Part shown: positions 1 through 7,004 of the stretch, one piece after another | Layout of the letters: every line of letters begins with the position of its first letter | How positions within the stretch are numbered: position 1 is the stretch's first letter | Source: an uncultured Acidiphilium sp. | Lineage (GTDB): Bacteria > Bacillota > Clostridia > Christensenellales > Borkfalkiaceae | NCBI GenBank assembly: GCA_902495325.1 | Contig: CABUWK010000035.1 | Coordinates: 1-24,580, forward strand | Reading direction: 5' to 3' | Length of the DNA stretch: 24,580 nt | The notes under the pieces: generated by a model | Database searches by the model: none | Seen by the model: only the letters and a program-made list of their open reading frames with translations | What the model was told of the DNA's origin: nothing | Translations under genes and position numbers: made by a program

Positions 1-120
1 AGAAAGCGAAGAACGCATACATAAAGGTTTTGCTCTTGCTCAACCGCAACTAACTGATTTATTTAGCTAAACCACCAAAAAATTTACAAGGTGTTTACAC
101 AAAATTCTTGACATTACCCC
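1..120 (+). mobile_element. Possible right end of an IS256-like insertion sequence (partial)
   Basis: The stretch at about 91-120 (gtgtttacacaa...cattacccc) looks like a terminal inverted repeat of the IS256/Mutator family; read inward from 120 it has the GGGG...TTGTGTAAA pattern I associate with these elements. A reading frame open from the left edge ends at 70, just inside this repeat, as a transposase gene would. Only one end is in the window, so the matching left repeat and target duplication cannot be seen. The assignment rests on the pattern of the end only. Confidence 0.35.
2..70 (+). CDS. C-terminal fragment of an unidentified protein, possibly a transposase
   Basis: A frame open from the left edge ends in TAA at 68-70 and encodes about 22 residues ending ALAQPQLTDLFS. 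No domain can be recognised from so short a tail. Its position about 20 bases inside a probable IS256-like terminal repeat suggests it is the end of the element's transposase, but the sequence itself does not prove it. It converges on the small membrane-protein gene on the other strand and overlaps its last codon. Confidence 0.3.
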   Translation, partial: ESEERIHKGFALAQPQLTDLFS

Positions 121-432
121 ACTTTTTGTTTTTCTATATTTGACTGAAATTATGTCAAACATATTACATTCATTCCATATTTTATTAGAGTATATCCACA
201 AAATACTATCAGACATTTTTATTAAACAATTTGGCCTTTTTAGTTCATAACAAAAACCCCATACAAAAACGATGCTGATAATAATTGACAGCAAGAAATA
301 AAAAATCCAACCTTTTGGCTTTATGCTAATAGATAAAAAAGAAAACAAAACAAAAGGACTTGCCCCCAAAATCTGTGCAATTATTGATGTTTTTGCCTTA
401 AATGCAATTTCTTTCACTCTAATAACCTTCAT
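67..432 (-). CDS. Small two-helix membrane protein, C-terminus probably replaced by IS sequence
   Basis: Encodes 121 residues with two clear hydrophobic segments (about 19-36 and 42-62) separated by a short Lys/Pro turn, then a polar tail of about 60 residues. No family is recognised. The layout (two membrane helices then a soluble domain with ILWIYSNK and IISVKYRK strands) is reminiscent of small PH-domain-like membrane proteins, but this is a guess. From residue 105 (GVMSRILC onward) the codons lie inside the probable IS end at 1-120, so the native C-terminus was probably lost on insertion. The gene is AT-rich, has no clear Shine-Dalgarno, and has a plausible promoter about 25 bases upstream of its ATG. 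Confidence 0.5.
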   Translation of the reverse strand: MKVIRVKEIAFKAKTSIIAQILGASPFVLFSFLSISIKPKGWIFYFLLSIIISIVFVWGFCYELKRPNCLIKMSDSILWIYSNKIWNECNMFDIISVKYRKTKSGVMSRILCKHLVNFLVV

Positions 433-454
433 AATCTATTTTTCAACGTGTATA

Positions 455-483
455 ATTTTATCATTTTCTGACATTCTTTACAA
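455..483 (-). promoter_or_regulatory. Candidate sigma-A promoter for the small membrane-protein gene
   Basis: Read on the minus strand: -35 TTGTAA (478-483), a 17-base spacer, and -10 TAAAAT (455-460). Both boxes deviate from consensus, and the region is AT-rich enough to yield chance matches. Confidence 0.35.
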
Positions 484-603
484 TCAATAAAACGTTTAGT
501 TTTTGTAAAGTTTGCGTAAATAAAAATCATTTTAAGTAGAGTTATTCCGCTAATTAAAGAACTATAAATATTATTCTTTTATGCCATTTAATACGATAAA
601 GAC

Positions 604-637
604 GAGAGCCCTGAAGGTGAAAGCCTTCGGGGTTCTC
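604..637. terminator. 14-bp hairpin, probable terminator
   Basis: Arms 604-617 and 624-637 pair over 14 bp with two G-T wobbles around a six-base loop. TTATTTATA follows on plus and CGTCTTTATC on minus. It sits downstream of the minus-strand genes ending near 739-1039, so it probably terminates that unit. The plus-strand T-tract is equally weak. Confidence 0.5.
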
Positions 638-738
638 TTATTTATACGACTAAAATCTTCGTCGATAACGATATCTTTAAGGGTATGAATAAAAAAATCC
701 TCGAACCTACGTTCAAGGAAACTCAAAAAATGCCCGTT

Positions 739-1024
739 TTAATTGAAATTAGAGGATAAAACTATGCTTTTTACTAATAAAAGGTGTTCGTGCGAGGTTA
801 AACAAACGCACTTATACCGGTTTCTGTTATAAGCTTTGTTTTCGATATAAAGTTCATATCTTCCCGCATATTCTACAGGCTCCCAGCTAAGCACTGTTTC
901 GCGCAAGGCAAACCCCTGCGGCTTTGCCAGAATTATCTCTTTATTTTCGTTATTTTTGCACGCCGCGGAAACCGCGGCGTGCAAAAATAACGAAACATAA
1001 CAGCATTAAAAACTTCTTTTTCAT
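739..1024 (-). pseudogene. Frameshifted lipoprotein gene with an FN3-like segment
   Basis: From the ATG at 1024 the frame gives MKKKFLMLLCFVIFA and then stops within 25 codons. The frame starting at 984 continues as AAVSAACKNNENKE, a lipobox and polar linker, then FALRETVLSWEPVEYAG, which is typical of the first strands of a fibronectin type III-like fold. Removing one base from the T5 tract at 953-957 joins the two into a normal lipoprotein signal (MKKKFLMLLCFVILHAAVSAAC...). A second break is likely near 833: shifting frame there yields LITETGISAFV and a stop at 798, a better end for the fold than the Cys-rich tail in the current frame. The ATG lies 14 bases after the stop of the secreted-protein gene, so the two were co-transcribed. 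Confidence 0.6.
945..995. repeat. Perfect inverted repeat, 24-bp arms with 3-base loop
   Basis: Arms 945-968 and 972-995 are exact reverse complements around AAA (969-971). The GC-rich core flanks CCGCGG-AAA-CCGCGG and the outer part contains TTTTT/AAAAA. It lies within the signal-peptide region of the decayed lipoprotein gene, at the point where the frame breaks. It lacks a trailing T-run, so it does not look like a terminator. Confidence 0.95.
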
Positions 1025-1038
1025 TTAAACCGCTTTTC

Positions 1039-2085
1039 TTAAACCAAACCGTTTATCAATTCGGCAACTTGCTCCGGTTCGTTATATTCGATTTCCAACT
1101 CCAGGCAAACTTTTTCCAGAGTATAAATCGGCAACCCGTCCGGATCTTCCTCCATAGGATCTACGATCAGAGTATAAACAGGAAACACTTCATTCTGAAA
1201 GTTTTGCTCGCAGTCGTCACATATATTGATCAGATTCTGATACTGATCGGGATCTAAACTCGTATAAACAAACGCGCATCCACTTTCAAAATATCCGGTC
1301 GTTTTAACGTCCCCATACGACCCGAAGGTATAGACATCCGAACTTTGAGAAAACAGATTGACGTATTCATCAAATCTCTGATAAACCATAATCGATTTAT
1401 GATCTTTTCTGTTCCAACAATCTGTCAGATCTACGCGTAACGAATTGACAAGATATCTGAAAAACAGACTGGTCTCCATGATCGCACTTAAATGTTCGTG
1501 ATCGATCGTGTTATCTCCATAAAATCTCCGGTCGGTCAAAAACGCCCCGTTTTCAAAAGAATGTTTTGGATTAACTTTTTCCACATAATGAAAAACACAC
1601 AATTCTATAAAACGTTCCAGTCTGTTAAACTCTATTTCGTAGCTATAATCGACAGCATCGCTGTCGTTTGAAATAAAGTAATGCATGATTTCGTTTTTAG
1701 CGATCAACACTGTGGTACACCCTTGATTCTTCAAGTACCGAAACACCGTTTCGACGCGATAGGGATCAATCGATGTACGCTGTAAATCAAGAACCACGAC
1801 ACTGCCTTCCGCAAAACCGGTCAGATATGATGTATCGATATACTGATAAAGCAAATCATCCGGAACGTCATGTTTTACATCGTAAATAACAGGTCTTCTA
1901 TCGGACGGTTGCGAAAATTCCTCTTCCAACACCATCGGCATTGAATCGCAAAAATAGTAAAAAACAGGTTCTTCGCTCGGTATGTTTACCGCATGTACTT
2001 TTTTGTTTTCCGTTGTTGTGTTTCCCACAAAAGGAATACATAAAACGGCAAGCAGAACAGCAAAAACTCTTTTTAAATATTTCAT
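1039..2085 (-). CDS. Secreted protein of unknown function
   Basis: Encodes 348 residues starting with a clear Sec signal peptide (MKYLKRVFAVLLAVLCIPFV, cleavage plausible after VHA near residue 32). The mature part has alternating hydrophobic strands such as SVVVLDLQ and TTVLIAKN, suggesting an alpha/beta fold, and scattered cysteines including an ICDDCEQ motif near residue 290. No catalytic signature or repeat is seen and no family is recognised. The start is supported by AAGGGAGAA about seven bases upstream and by a consensus promoter at 2191-2219. The next gene on this strand is the decayed lipoprotein gene 14 bases downstream, so these formed a two-gene exported-protein operon. Confidence 0.85.
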   Translation of the reverse strand: MKYLKRVFAVLLAVLCIPFVGNTTTENKKVHAVNIPSEEPVFYYFCDSMPMVLEEEFSQPSDRRPVIYDVKHDVPDDLLYQYIDTSYLTGFAEGSVVVLDLQRTSIDPYRVETVFRYLKNQGCTTVLIAKNEIMHYFISNDSDAVDYSYEIEFNRLERFIELCVFHYVEKVNPKHSFENGAFLTDRRFYGDNTIDHEHLSAIMETSLFFRYLVNSLRVDLTDCWNRKDHKSIMVYQRFDEYVNLFSQSSDVYTFGSYGDVKTTGYFESGCAFVYTSLDPDQYQNLINICDDCEQNFQNEVFPVYTLIVDPMEEDPDGLPIYTLEKVCLELEIEYNEPEQVAELINGLV

Positions 2086-2190
2086 AATTTTCTCCCTTGT
2101 ATGATTTTATAATTATTTTTTGCCATAGTACACATCATTTAATCTTTTTTCTTCTGTATCGGCGGAACCCCCTTTCCATATTCTGACAAG

Positions 2191-2219
2191 ATTATAACAC
2201 ACATATTTAACTTTGTCAA
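2191..2219 (-). promoter_or_regulatory. Perfect-consensus sigma-A promoter for the secreted-protein operon
   Basis: On the minus strand TTGACA (2214-2219) and TATAAT (2191-2196) are separated by exactly 17 bases. The start codon of the secreted-protein gene lies about 105 bases downstream, so transcripts would have a leader of roughly 95-100 bases with no obvious structure. Confidence 0.8.
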
Positions 2220-2464
2220 TGCAATTTTAAAAATTTTATCCTATAATATTTTTTAATATGAGGTATAAGCTGTAATTATACCTTTTCCGCCGGACTTATA
2301 TAAAAACATCTATAAAGACGTCAAGCCGTAAGCCCGATTTTTGCAACCGGCAGGACATGAGCTTCGCCGCCGGATCATAAGGCAGAGACAAAACCGTTTT
2401 CGTCCCCCTTCGGAAAACCGCAAAAAAATCCGCAAAAAATTTTTTCATACCCCTTGAAAAACGA

Positions 2465-2493
2465 TTGACATTTCTTTCCGTTCGGCGTATAAT
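2465..2493 (+). promoter_or_regulatory. Perfect-consensus sigma-A promoter for the aminotransferase gene
   Basis: TTGACA (2465-2470), a 17-base spacer and TATAAT (2488-2493). The start point would fall near 2500, immediately before a strong hairpin. The stretch from 2220 to 2464 holds no gene or other feature that I can support. Confidence 0.85.
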
Positions 2494-2505
2494 TCTCCCA
2501 TAAAT

Positions 2506-2561
2506 GAGGCAACGAGGTCTCGGAAACATTTTCCGTGGCTCGGTGTCTCTTTTTTTATTTT
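2506..2561 (+). terminator. Leader hairpin plus T-tract (attenuator candidate)
   Basis: Starting a few bases after the predicted transcription start, 2506-2510 pairs with 2545-2549, 2513-2516 with 2539-2542 and 2521-2526 with 2530-2535. A T7-A-T4 tract follows at 2550-2561. This is an intrinsic-terminator shape inside the leader of the aminotransferase mRNA. CGGAAA (2521-2526) could pair instead with TTTCCG at 2594-2599, which would open it. No T-box consensus is visible. Confidence 0.6.
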
Positions 2562-2573
2562 CTTTTGCAGATG

Positions 2574-2610
2574 CCCCTCGACGGGAAAAACAATTTCCGG
2601 CTTCGGGGAG
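2574..2610 (+). promoter_or_regulatory. Hairpin covering the aminotransferase ribosome binding site
   Basis: CCCC (2574-2577) can pair with GGGG (2605-2608), and GGAAA (2584-2588) with TTTCC (2594-2598). The GGGGAG Shine-Dalgarno (2605-2610) sits six bases before the ATG, so this fold would hide it. GGGAAAA here could alternatively pair with TTTTCC (2529-2534) of the upstream hairpin, making the structures mutually exclusive. Pairing was found by eye only. Confidence 0.4.
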
Positions 2611-2616
2611 ACTGCT

Positions 2617-3612
2617 ATGCAACACGATTTACCGAAAGGTTTCGGTTATGAAAAACTCCCTTACCGCTATGTTGCGAAATACGAAAACGGCAGCTGGCAG
2701 AAAGGAGAACTTACGGACAACGCGAATGTCGTTTTAAACGAATCCGCCTGCGTTCTGCATTACGCGCAATCGATTTTCGAAGGGCTGAAAGCCTATCGGA
2801 CGAAAGAGGGAAAAATCGTCTGCTTCCGCCCCGATCTGAACGAAGCCAGGCTGAAGGATTCTGCGGAAAGAATGATGATCCCGCCCCTTCCGGACGGCAT
2901 TTTTTCCGAAGCGGTCAGACTTGTGGTAAAGGCAAACGAAGAATACATTCCCCCTTACGGGAGCGGCGGTTCCCTTTATTTAAGACCGATCATTTTCGGC
3001 ACAAGCCCCGTTCTCGGGGTAAAACCGGCAAATGAGTTCGAATTCAGGCTTTTTGCGTCGCCGGTCGCGTCTTATTTTCACAAAGAAGAAGGCATACGCC
3101 TTCGCGTTTCCGATTACGACCGCGCCGCCCCGCACGGAACGGGGCATATAAAAGCGGGTTTGAACTACGCAATGAGCCTCTACCCCATATCGGACGCTCA
3201 CGCAAAGGGTTTTGACGAAAACTTATATCCCGACCCCGCAACGCGGACTTATATCGAAGAAACGGGCGGCGCAAATATTCTTTTCGTCAAAGGCAACACT
3301 CTCGTAACGCCCCTTTCCCCGTCCATTCTGCCGTCCGTCACAAGGCGTTCTCTTTTGTATCTTGCAAAGAACGATCTTAAAATGGAAACAGAAGAGAGGA
3401 AAATCGCTTTAAGCGAACTGGGCGATTTCGAAGAAGCCGGGCTTTGCGGCACCGCCGCGGTGATCTCTCCCGTGGGGGAAATCGTTTCCGCGGGGACCTC
3501 GTTCCGCTATTCCGTATCGGAAAATGGAAAACTGCAAGCTCTTTCAAACCTTTTGAAAGCCGTTCAGACGGGCGACAGCCCCGCTCCCGACGGCTGGATC
3601 TGTGAAATTTAA
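2617..3612 (+). CDS. ilvE: Branched-chain amino acid aminotransferase
   Basis: PLP-dependent fold-type IV transaminase that interconverts leucine, isoleucine and valine with their 2-oxo acids using glutamate/2-oxoglutarate in the cytoplasm. The 331-residue length fits the BCAT II type. Visible signatures are the N-terminal YAQSIFEGLKAYR substrate region (about 49-61), YLRPIIFGT (121-129), GHIKAGLNYA with the PLP lysine at K179, the EETGGANILFV cofactor segment (about 214-224), ILPSVTRRSLL (237-247) and GTAAVISPVG (278-287). The start is set by GGGGAG six bases upstream. It has its own promoter and an attenuator-like leader, which suggests regulation by amino-acid supply. glnN follows after 80 bases containing only a 6-bp hairpin with no T-run, so partial read-through is possible. 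Pairing a transaminase with a glutamine synthetase is metabolically coherent through glutamate. Confidence 0.92.
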   Translation: MQHDLPKGFGYEKLPYRYVAKYENGSWQKGELTDNANVVLNESACVLHYAQSIFEGLKAYRTKEGKIVCFRPDLNEARLKDSAERMMIPPLPDGIFSEAVRLVVKANEEYIPPYGSGGSLYLRPIIFGTSPVLGVKPANEFEFRLFASPVASYFHKEEGIRLRVSDYDRAAPHGTGHIKAGLNYAMSLYPISDAHAKGFDENLYPDPATRTYIEETGGANILFVKGNTLVTPLSPSILPSVTRRSLLYLAKNDLKMETEERKIALSELGDFEEAGLCGTAAVISPVGEIVSAGTSFRYSVSENGKLQALSNLLKAVQTGDSPAPDGWICEI

Positions 3613-3692
3613 CATTTTACCGCGTTTTAATAACAATTAACCGAAAACGGTTATTCTATACGAAATTCATTTTTTACGGAGGATATCAAGCA

Positions 3693-5783
3693 ATGGAAGC
3701 AACAACGGAACTTTTCGGAAGCCTTGTTTTCAACGACTCGGTGATGAAAGCGAGATTACCCAAAGACACTTACAAACTCGTAAGGCTTGCGATCGATAAC
3801 GGAAAACGCCTCGATCTCGAAACGGCAAACGTGATCGCAAACGCGATGAAGGACTGGGCTGTGGAACACGGCGCCACCCACTACACCCACTGGTTCCAGC
3901 CGATGACCGGCGTAACGGCGGAAAAGCATGACAGTTTTATTTCGCCCGAGAAAAACGGTTCCGTCATCATGGAATTTTCCGGCAAAGAACTCGTCCGCGG
4001 CGAACCCGACGCTTCCAGCTTCCCTTCCGGCGGTCTCCGCGCAACGTTCGAAGCAAGAGGATATACCGCCTGGGATCCGACTTCTTACGCCTTTCTGAAG
4101 GACGGCGTTCTGTGCATTCCCACGGCGTTCTGCTCTTACGGCGGCGAAGCGCTCGATAAAAAAACTCCTCTGCTCCGCTCGATGGAAGCAATCAACAAAC
4201 AGGCGCTCCGCGTGCTGAAGCTTTTCGGAAACGACGGCGTGAAAGCGGTAAAAACAACCGTCGGACCCGAGCAGGAATATTTCCTGATTCCGAAAGAACT
4301 TTACGATAAACGCAAAGACCTTATCTATACGGGCAGAACCCTTTTCGGCGCGAAAGCTCCGAAGGGTCAGGAACTCGAAGACCATTACTTCGGCGCGATC
4401 AAACCCCGCGTGCAGGAATTCATGAAAGAGCTGAACGAAGAGCTGTGGAAACTCGGCGTTCTTGCAAAAACGGAACACAACGAGGTCGCGCCCGCTCAGC
4501 ACGAACTTGCCCCCATTTTCACCACGACCAACATTGCAACCGACCATAACCAGCTCACGATGGAGATCATGCAGAAAGTAGCGAAAAAGCACGGCATGGT
4601 ATGCCTTCTGCACGAAAAACCGTTTGCCGGCGTGAACGGCAGCGGCAAGCATAACAACTGGTCGATCAGCACCGATACGGGCGTAAACCTTCTCGAACCG
4701 GGCGAAACGCCGTTTGACAACGCGCAGTTTCTTCTCTTCCTCACCGCCGTCATCAAAGCGGTGGACGAGTACCAGGATCTTCTCCGTATCTCCGCCGCAA
4801 GCGCGGGCAACGACCACAGACTCGGCGCAAACGAAGCTCCGCCGGCAGTCGTTTCCATGTTCCTCGGCGACGAACTGACGGAGATCCTCACCGCGATCGA
4901 AAAGGAATCGGCTTACGAGGGAAAGGAAAAAACGCAGATGAAGATCGGCGTGCACGTCATTCCGAAATTCCCGAAAGATTCGACGGACAGAAACAGAACT
5001 TCTCCCTTTGCTTTCACGGGGAACAAATTCGAATTCCGTATGGTCGGTTCGTCCGCGTCTATATCGGAAGCGAACATCATTCTGAACACCGCCGTGGCGG
5101 AAGAACTGAAACAGTTTGCCGACGAGCTCGAAAACGCAACCGATTTCACCGGCGCCCTGCACGATCTCATCAAAAAGACGGTCACCGAGCACAAGCGTAT
5201 CATTTTCAACGGCAACGGCTATAACGACGAATGGCTGAAAGAAGCGGAAAAGAGAGGACTTCTCAATCTGAAATCCACTCCCGAATGTATCCCCTATTTC
5301 CTGAAAGAGAAGAATGTGGAACTCTTCACGAAACACGGCGTTCTTTCCGAAACGGAGATCCGCGCGAGATACGAGATCATGCTTGAAAACTACATCAAGA
5401 CGATCAACATCGAGGCTCTCACGATGATCGACATGGTGAACAAGGACATTCTCCCCGCGATTTCCGCTTACATCCGCGACCTTTCGGAATCTGCGGAAAA
5501 ACGCGCAAAACTCCTGCCCGATTTCAAAGGCGGATTCGAAGAGGAGAGAATTTCCGCACTTGCGGTTCTCGAAAGATCCGTTTACGAAAAGGTGGAAAAT
5601 CTCGAAGAACTTCTCGTCAATTCCGAAATTTCCGATTCTTTGAAAAAAGCGGAATACTTCCGCTTCAAAGTATTCGTGGCAATGCAGACCCTGCGTACCG
5701 ACGTGGACGCCGCAGAGCGTATCACCTCGGCTAAATACTGGCCTTACCCCTCTTACGGCGAACTTCTCTTCGGCGTAAGATAA
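3693..5783 (+). CDS. glnN: Glutamine synthetase type III
   Basis: ATP-dependent ligation of ammonia to glutamate in the cytoplasm; the main ammonium-assimilating enzyme type in many anaerobes. Its 696 residues match the GSIII class and are far longer than the ~450 of GlnA. GSIII hallmarks are present: FSGKELVRGEPDASSFPSG (95-113), the VGPEQEYF metal-site segment (190-197), NEVAPAQHELAP (263-274), TTTNIATDHNQ (277-287), and the loop FAGVNGSGKHNNWS (311-324). The C-terminal GSIII-specific helical region is complete. GGAGG lies about ten bases upstream of the ATG. A strong terminator follows within 25 bases. No ammonium or nitrogen regulator gene is adjacent. Confidence 0.96.
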   Translation: MEATTELFGSLVFNDSVMKARLPKDTYKLVRLAIDNGKRLDLETANVIANAMKDWAVEHGATHYTHWFQPMTGVTAEKHDSFISPEKNGSVIMEFSGKELVRGEPDASSFPSGGLRATFEARGYTAWDPTSYAFLKDGVLCIPTAFCSYGGEALDKKTPLLRSMEAINKQALRVLKLFGNDGVKAVKTTVGPEQEYFLIPKELYDKRKDLIYTGRTLFGAKAPKGQELEDHYFGAIKPRVQEFMKELNEELWKLGVLAKTEHNEVAPAQHELAPIFTTTNIATDHNQLTMEIMQKVAKKHGMVCLLHEKPFAGVNGSGKHNNWSISTDTGVNLLEPGETPFDNAQFLLFLTAVIKAVDEYQDLLRISAASAGNDHRLGANEAPPAVVSMFLGDELTEILTAIEKESAYEGKEKTQMKIGVHVIPKFPKDSTDRNRTSPFAFTGNKFEFRMVGSSASISEANIILNTAVAEELKQFADELENATDFTGALHDLIKKTVTEHKRIIFNGNGYNDEWLKEAEKRGLLNLKSTPECIPYFLKEKNVELFTKHGVLSETEIRARYEIMLENYIKTINIEALTMIDMVNKDILPAISAYIRDLSESAEKRAKLLPDFKGGFEEERISALAVLERSVYEKVENLEELLVNSEISDSLKKAEYFRFKVFVAMQTLRTDVDAAERITSAKYWPYPSYGELLFGVR

Positions 5784-5805
5784 TCCGAAACACGATCAAA
5801 AAAAT

Positions 5806-5838
5806 GGTCGCGGCAAGAACTGCCGCGACCGTTTTTTT
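5806..5838 (+). terminator. Strong intrinsic terminator after glnN
   Basis: Perfect 10-bp arms (5806-5815 and 5821-5830) around AGAAC, followed by G and T7 (5832-5838). A run of As just before the stem (5798-5804) makes it functional in both directions, so it may also end the minus-strand unit whose last gene stops at 5913. Confidence 0.9.
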
Positions 5839-5912
5839 AATTAAATTCTACATTAATCGACTTATAGGCTTAGTATTCGTTATTCTTAATTACCCGCTTT
5901 CGCAAACCGGAA

Positions 5913-6950
5913 TTATGGCAGCTCGTCTTCGAAAACAACAATTCCGTCTTCGGCGTAATACAATTGCGATGATAACATTTTTTCAAATTCACGGGAACGG
6001 CAGGGGCGATTGGTCACGAAAGCCGAAATATAAACGTTCACGCCGTCTCTCGATGCGATATAAACAACCAGTTTGTTCTGAAATTTGAAAGGAAATCTTT
6101 CATCTTTATCCAAAGTGAGCAGGTATAGCCCGTAAAAATATTCGTCCGGAATAATTTCTTCCGATACGTCGGCAATAATTTTACCGACAGAAATCGTTTT
6201 GTAATATTCGGGATCCGTCACACAAACAATCAGTTCGTTTATATGTTCGTAAAAATACTCGGGCTCTATCTTTTTTCCGCCGAATTTATTGAAAATAATA
6301 TCTTCTTCCTCTTTGATCGTTCTGCCGGATGAAGCGATATTCCCTTTTGCTTCGATTAATTTTTTATCATAATCGAGAACTCTCTTCTGAAGGTCGGAGA
6401 TTATGCGGGTTTTTTCACGATATAACACTTCCGGAGGAATCTCGCTCGGGTAAACAAAAATTCCGTCCGCAAAGTAACACAATGCGGAAGAGAATTTTTC
6501 CTCGTATTCATTCGTGCGAAGTGTATGATTCGATAAAAAACTCGCTATATACACGTTGACTTTGTCACAAGAAGAGATATAAACGAGCAATTGGTTTTCG
6601 TAGGGCTTTGTATATCGTTCGTCTTTTTCCGGCTCAATAAGATACAACCCGAAAAAATACTCCTCGGGGATCACCTCTTCGGTAACAAGGGCTATAATAT
6701 CACAGATAGAAAAGCCCTTTAAATAATCGAATCCGCCGCAGCCAAAAACAAAATCGTCAAGATGTTCGTAAAAATAGTCGAGATCCAATTTTTTTCCGCC
6801 GAATTTGTTTATGATCAGATCCTCTTCTTCCACCACGGTTCTGCCTGAAGGAAAATTAATAAGTGTTTTATTATACTCGCGAACAATTTCCTGATCTTCC
6901 TTAAAAAAACGCCGTGTATTTCTGGAAAACAGCATTCTTTCTCTGTTCAT
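5913..6950 (-). CDS. Double-module protein, second tandem paralogue; candidate immunity protein
   Basis: Encodes 345 residues without signal peptide or membrane segment, so probably cytoplasmic. It consists of two divergent copies of a ~135-residue module, at about 37-171 and 209-345. Each begins GRTxxEEEDxIxNKFGGKK, continues through EExIPxEYFxGLYL, KDER and VYI(A/S)S, and ends with a Phe/Ser-rich FSSAL or LSSQL helix and an acidic tip. A Lys-rich linker separates them. It is a close paralogue of the gene just upstream (7005-8042), with which it shares an almost identical nucleotide stretch (6481-6644). GGAG nine bases before the ATG supports the start. No known family is recognised. Position as last gene after a toxin-like protein, and the duplication, suggest an immunity protein; this is inference. 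Confidence 0.85.
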   Translation of the reverse strand: MNRERMLFSRNTRRFFKEDQEIVREYNKTLINFPSGRTVVEEEDLIINKFGGKKLDLDYFYEHLDDFVFGCGGFDYLKGFSICDIIALVTEEVIPEEYFFGLYLIEPEKDERYTKPYENQLLVYISSCDKVNVYIASFLSNHTLRTNEYEEKFSSALCYFADGIFVYPSEIPPEVLYREKTRIISDLQKRVLDYDKKLIEAKGNIASSGRTIKEEEDIIFNKFGGKKIEPEYFYEHINELIVCVTDPEYYKTISVGKIIADVSEEIIPDEYFYGLYLLTLDKDERFPFKFQNKLVVYIASRDGVNVYISAFVTNRPCRSREFEKMLSSQLYYAEDGIVVFEDELP

Positions 6951-6971
6951 ATTTTCAGCTCCATATGCCTT

Positions 6972-7001
6972 TTACCTTATTTGCGGATAGCCGTAGAAGC
7001 T
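6972..7001 (-). repeat. Duplicated 3' tail of the toxin-like gene
   Basis: Starting three bases after the stop codon of the upstream paralogue, this 30-base segment reads SFYGYPQIR-stop. It matches the true gene end at 8061-8090 (SFYGYPQIT-stop) with one silent TTC/TTT change before the last codon. The spacers leading to each ATG are also alike. It marks the left boundary of the tandem duplication that produced the two 345-residue genes. Confidence 0.9.
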
Positions 7002-7004
7002 GTT

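Noticed and set aside
2296..2625. 109-codon minus-strand frame across the aminotransferase leader
   Set aside because: Overlaps a perfect promoter and hairpins of the plus-strand gene, has no ribosome site and has an Arg-rich random composition.
2504..2737. Possible leader peptide starting at 2504
   Set aside because: The frame runs through the attenuator into the aminotransferase gene, has no ribosome site this close to the predicted transcript start, and shows no run of Leu/Ile/Val codons expected for classic attenuation.
3756..5336. 526-codon open frame on minus
   Set aside because: Complement of glnN, which is unmistakable on the plus strand.
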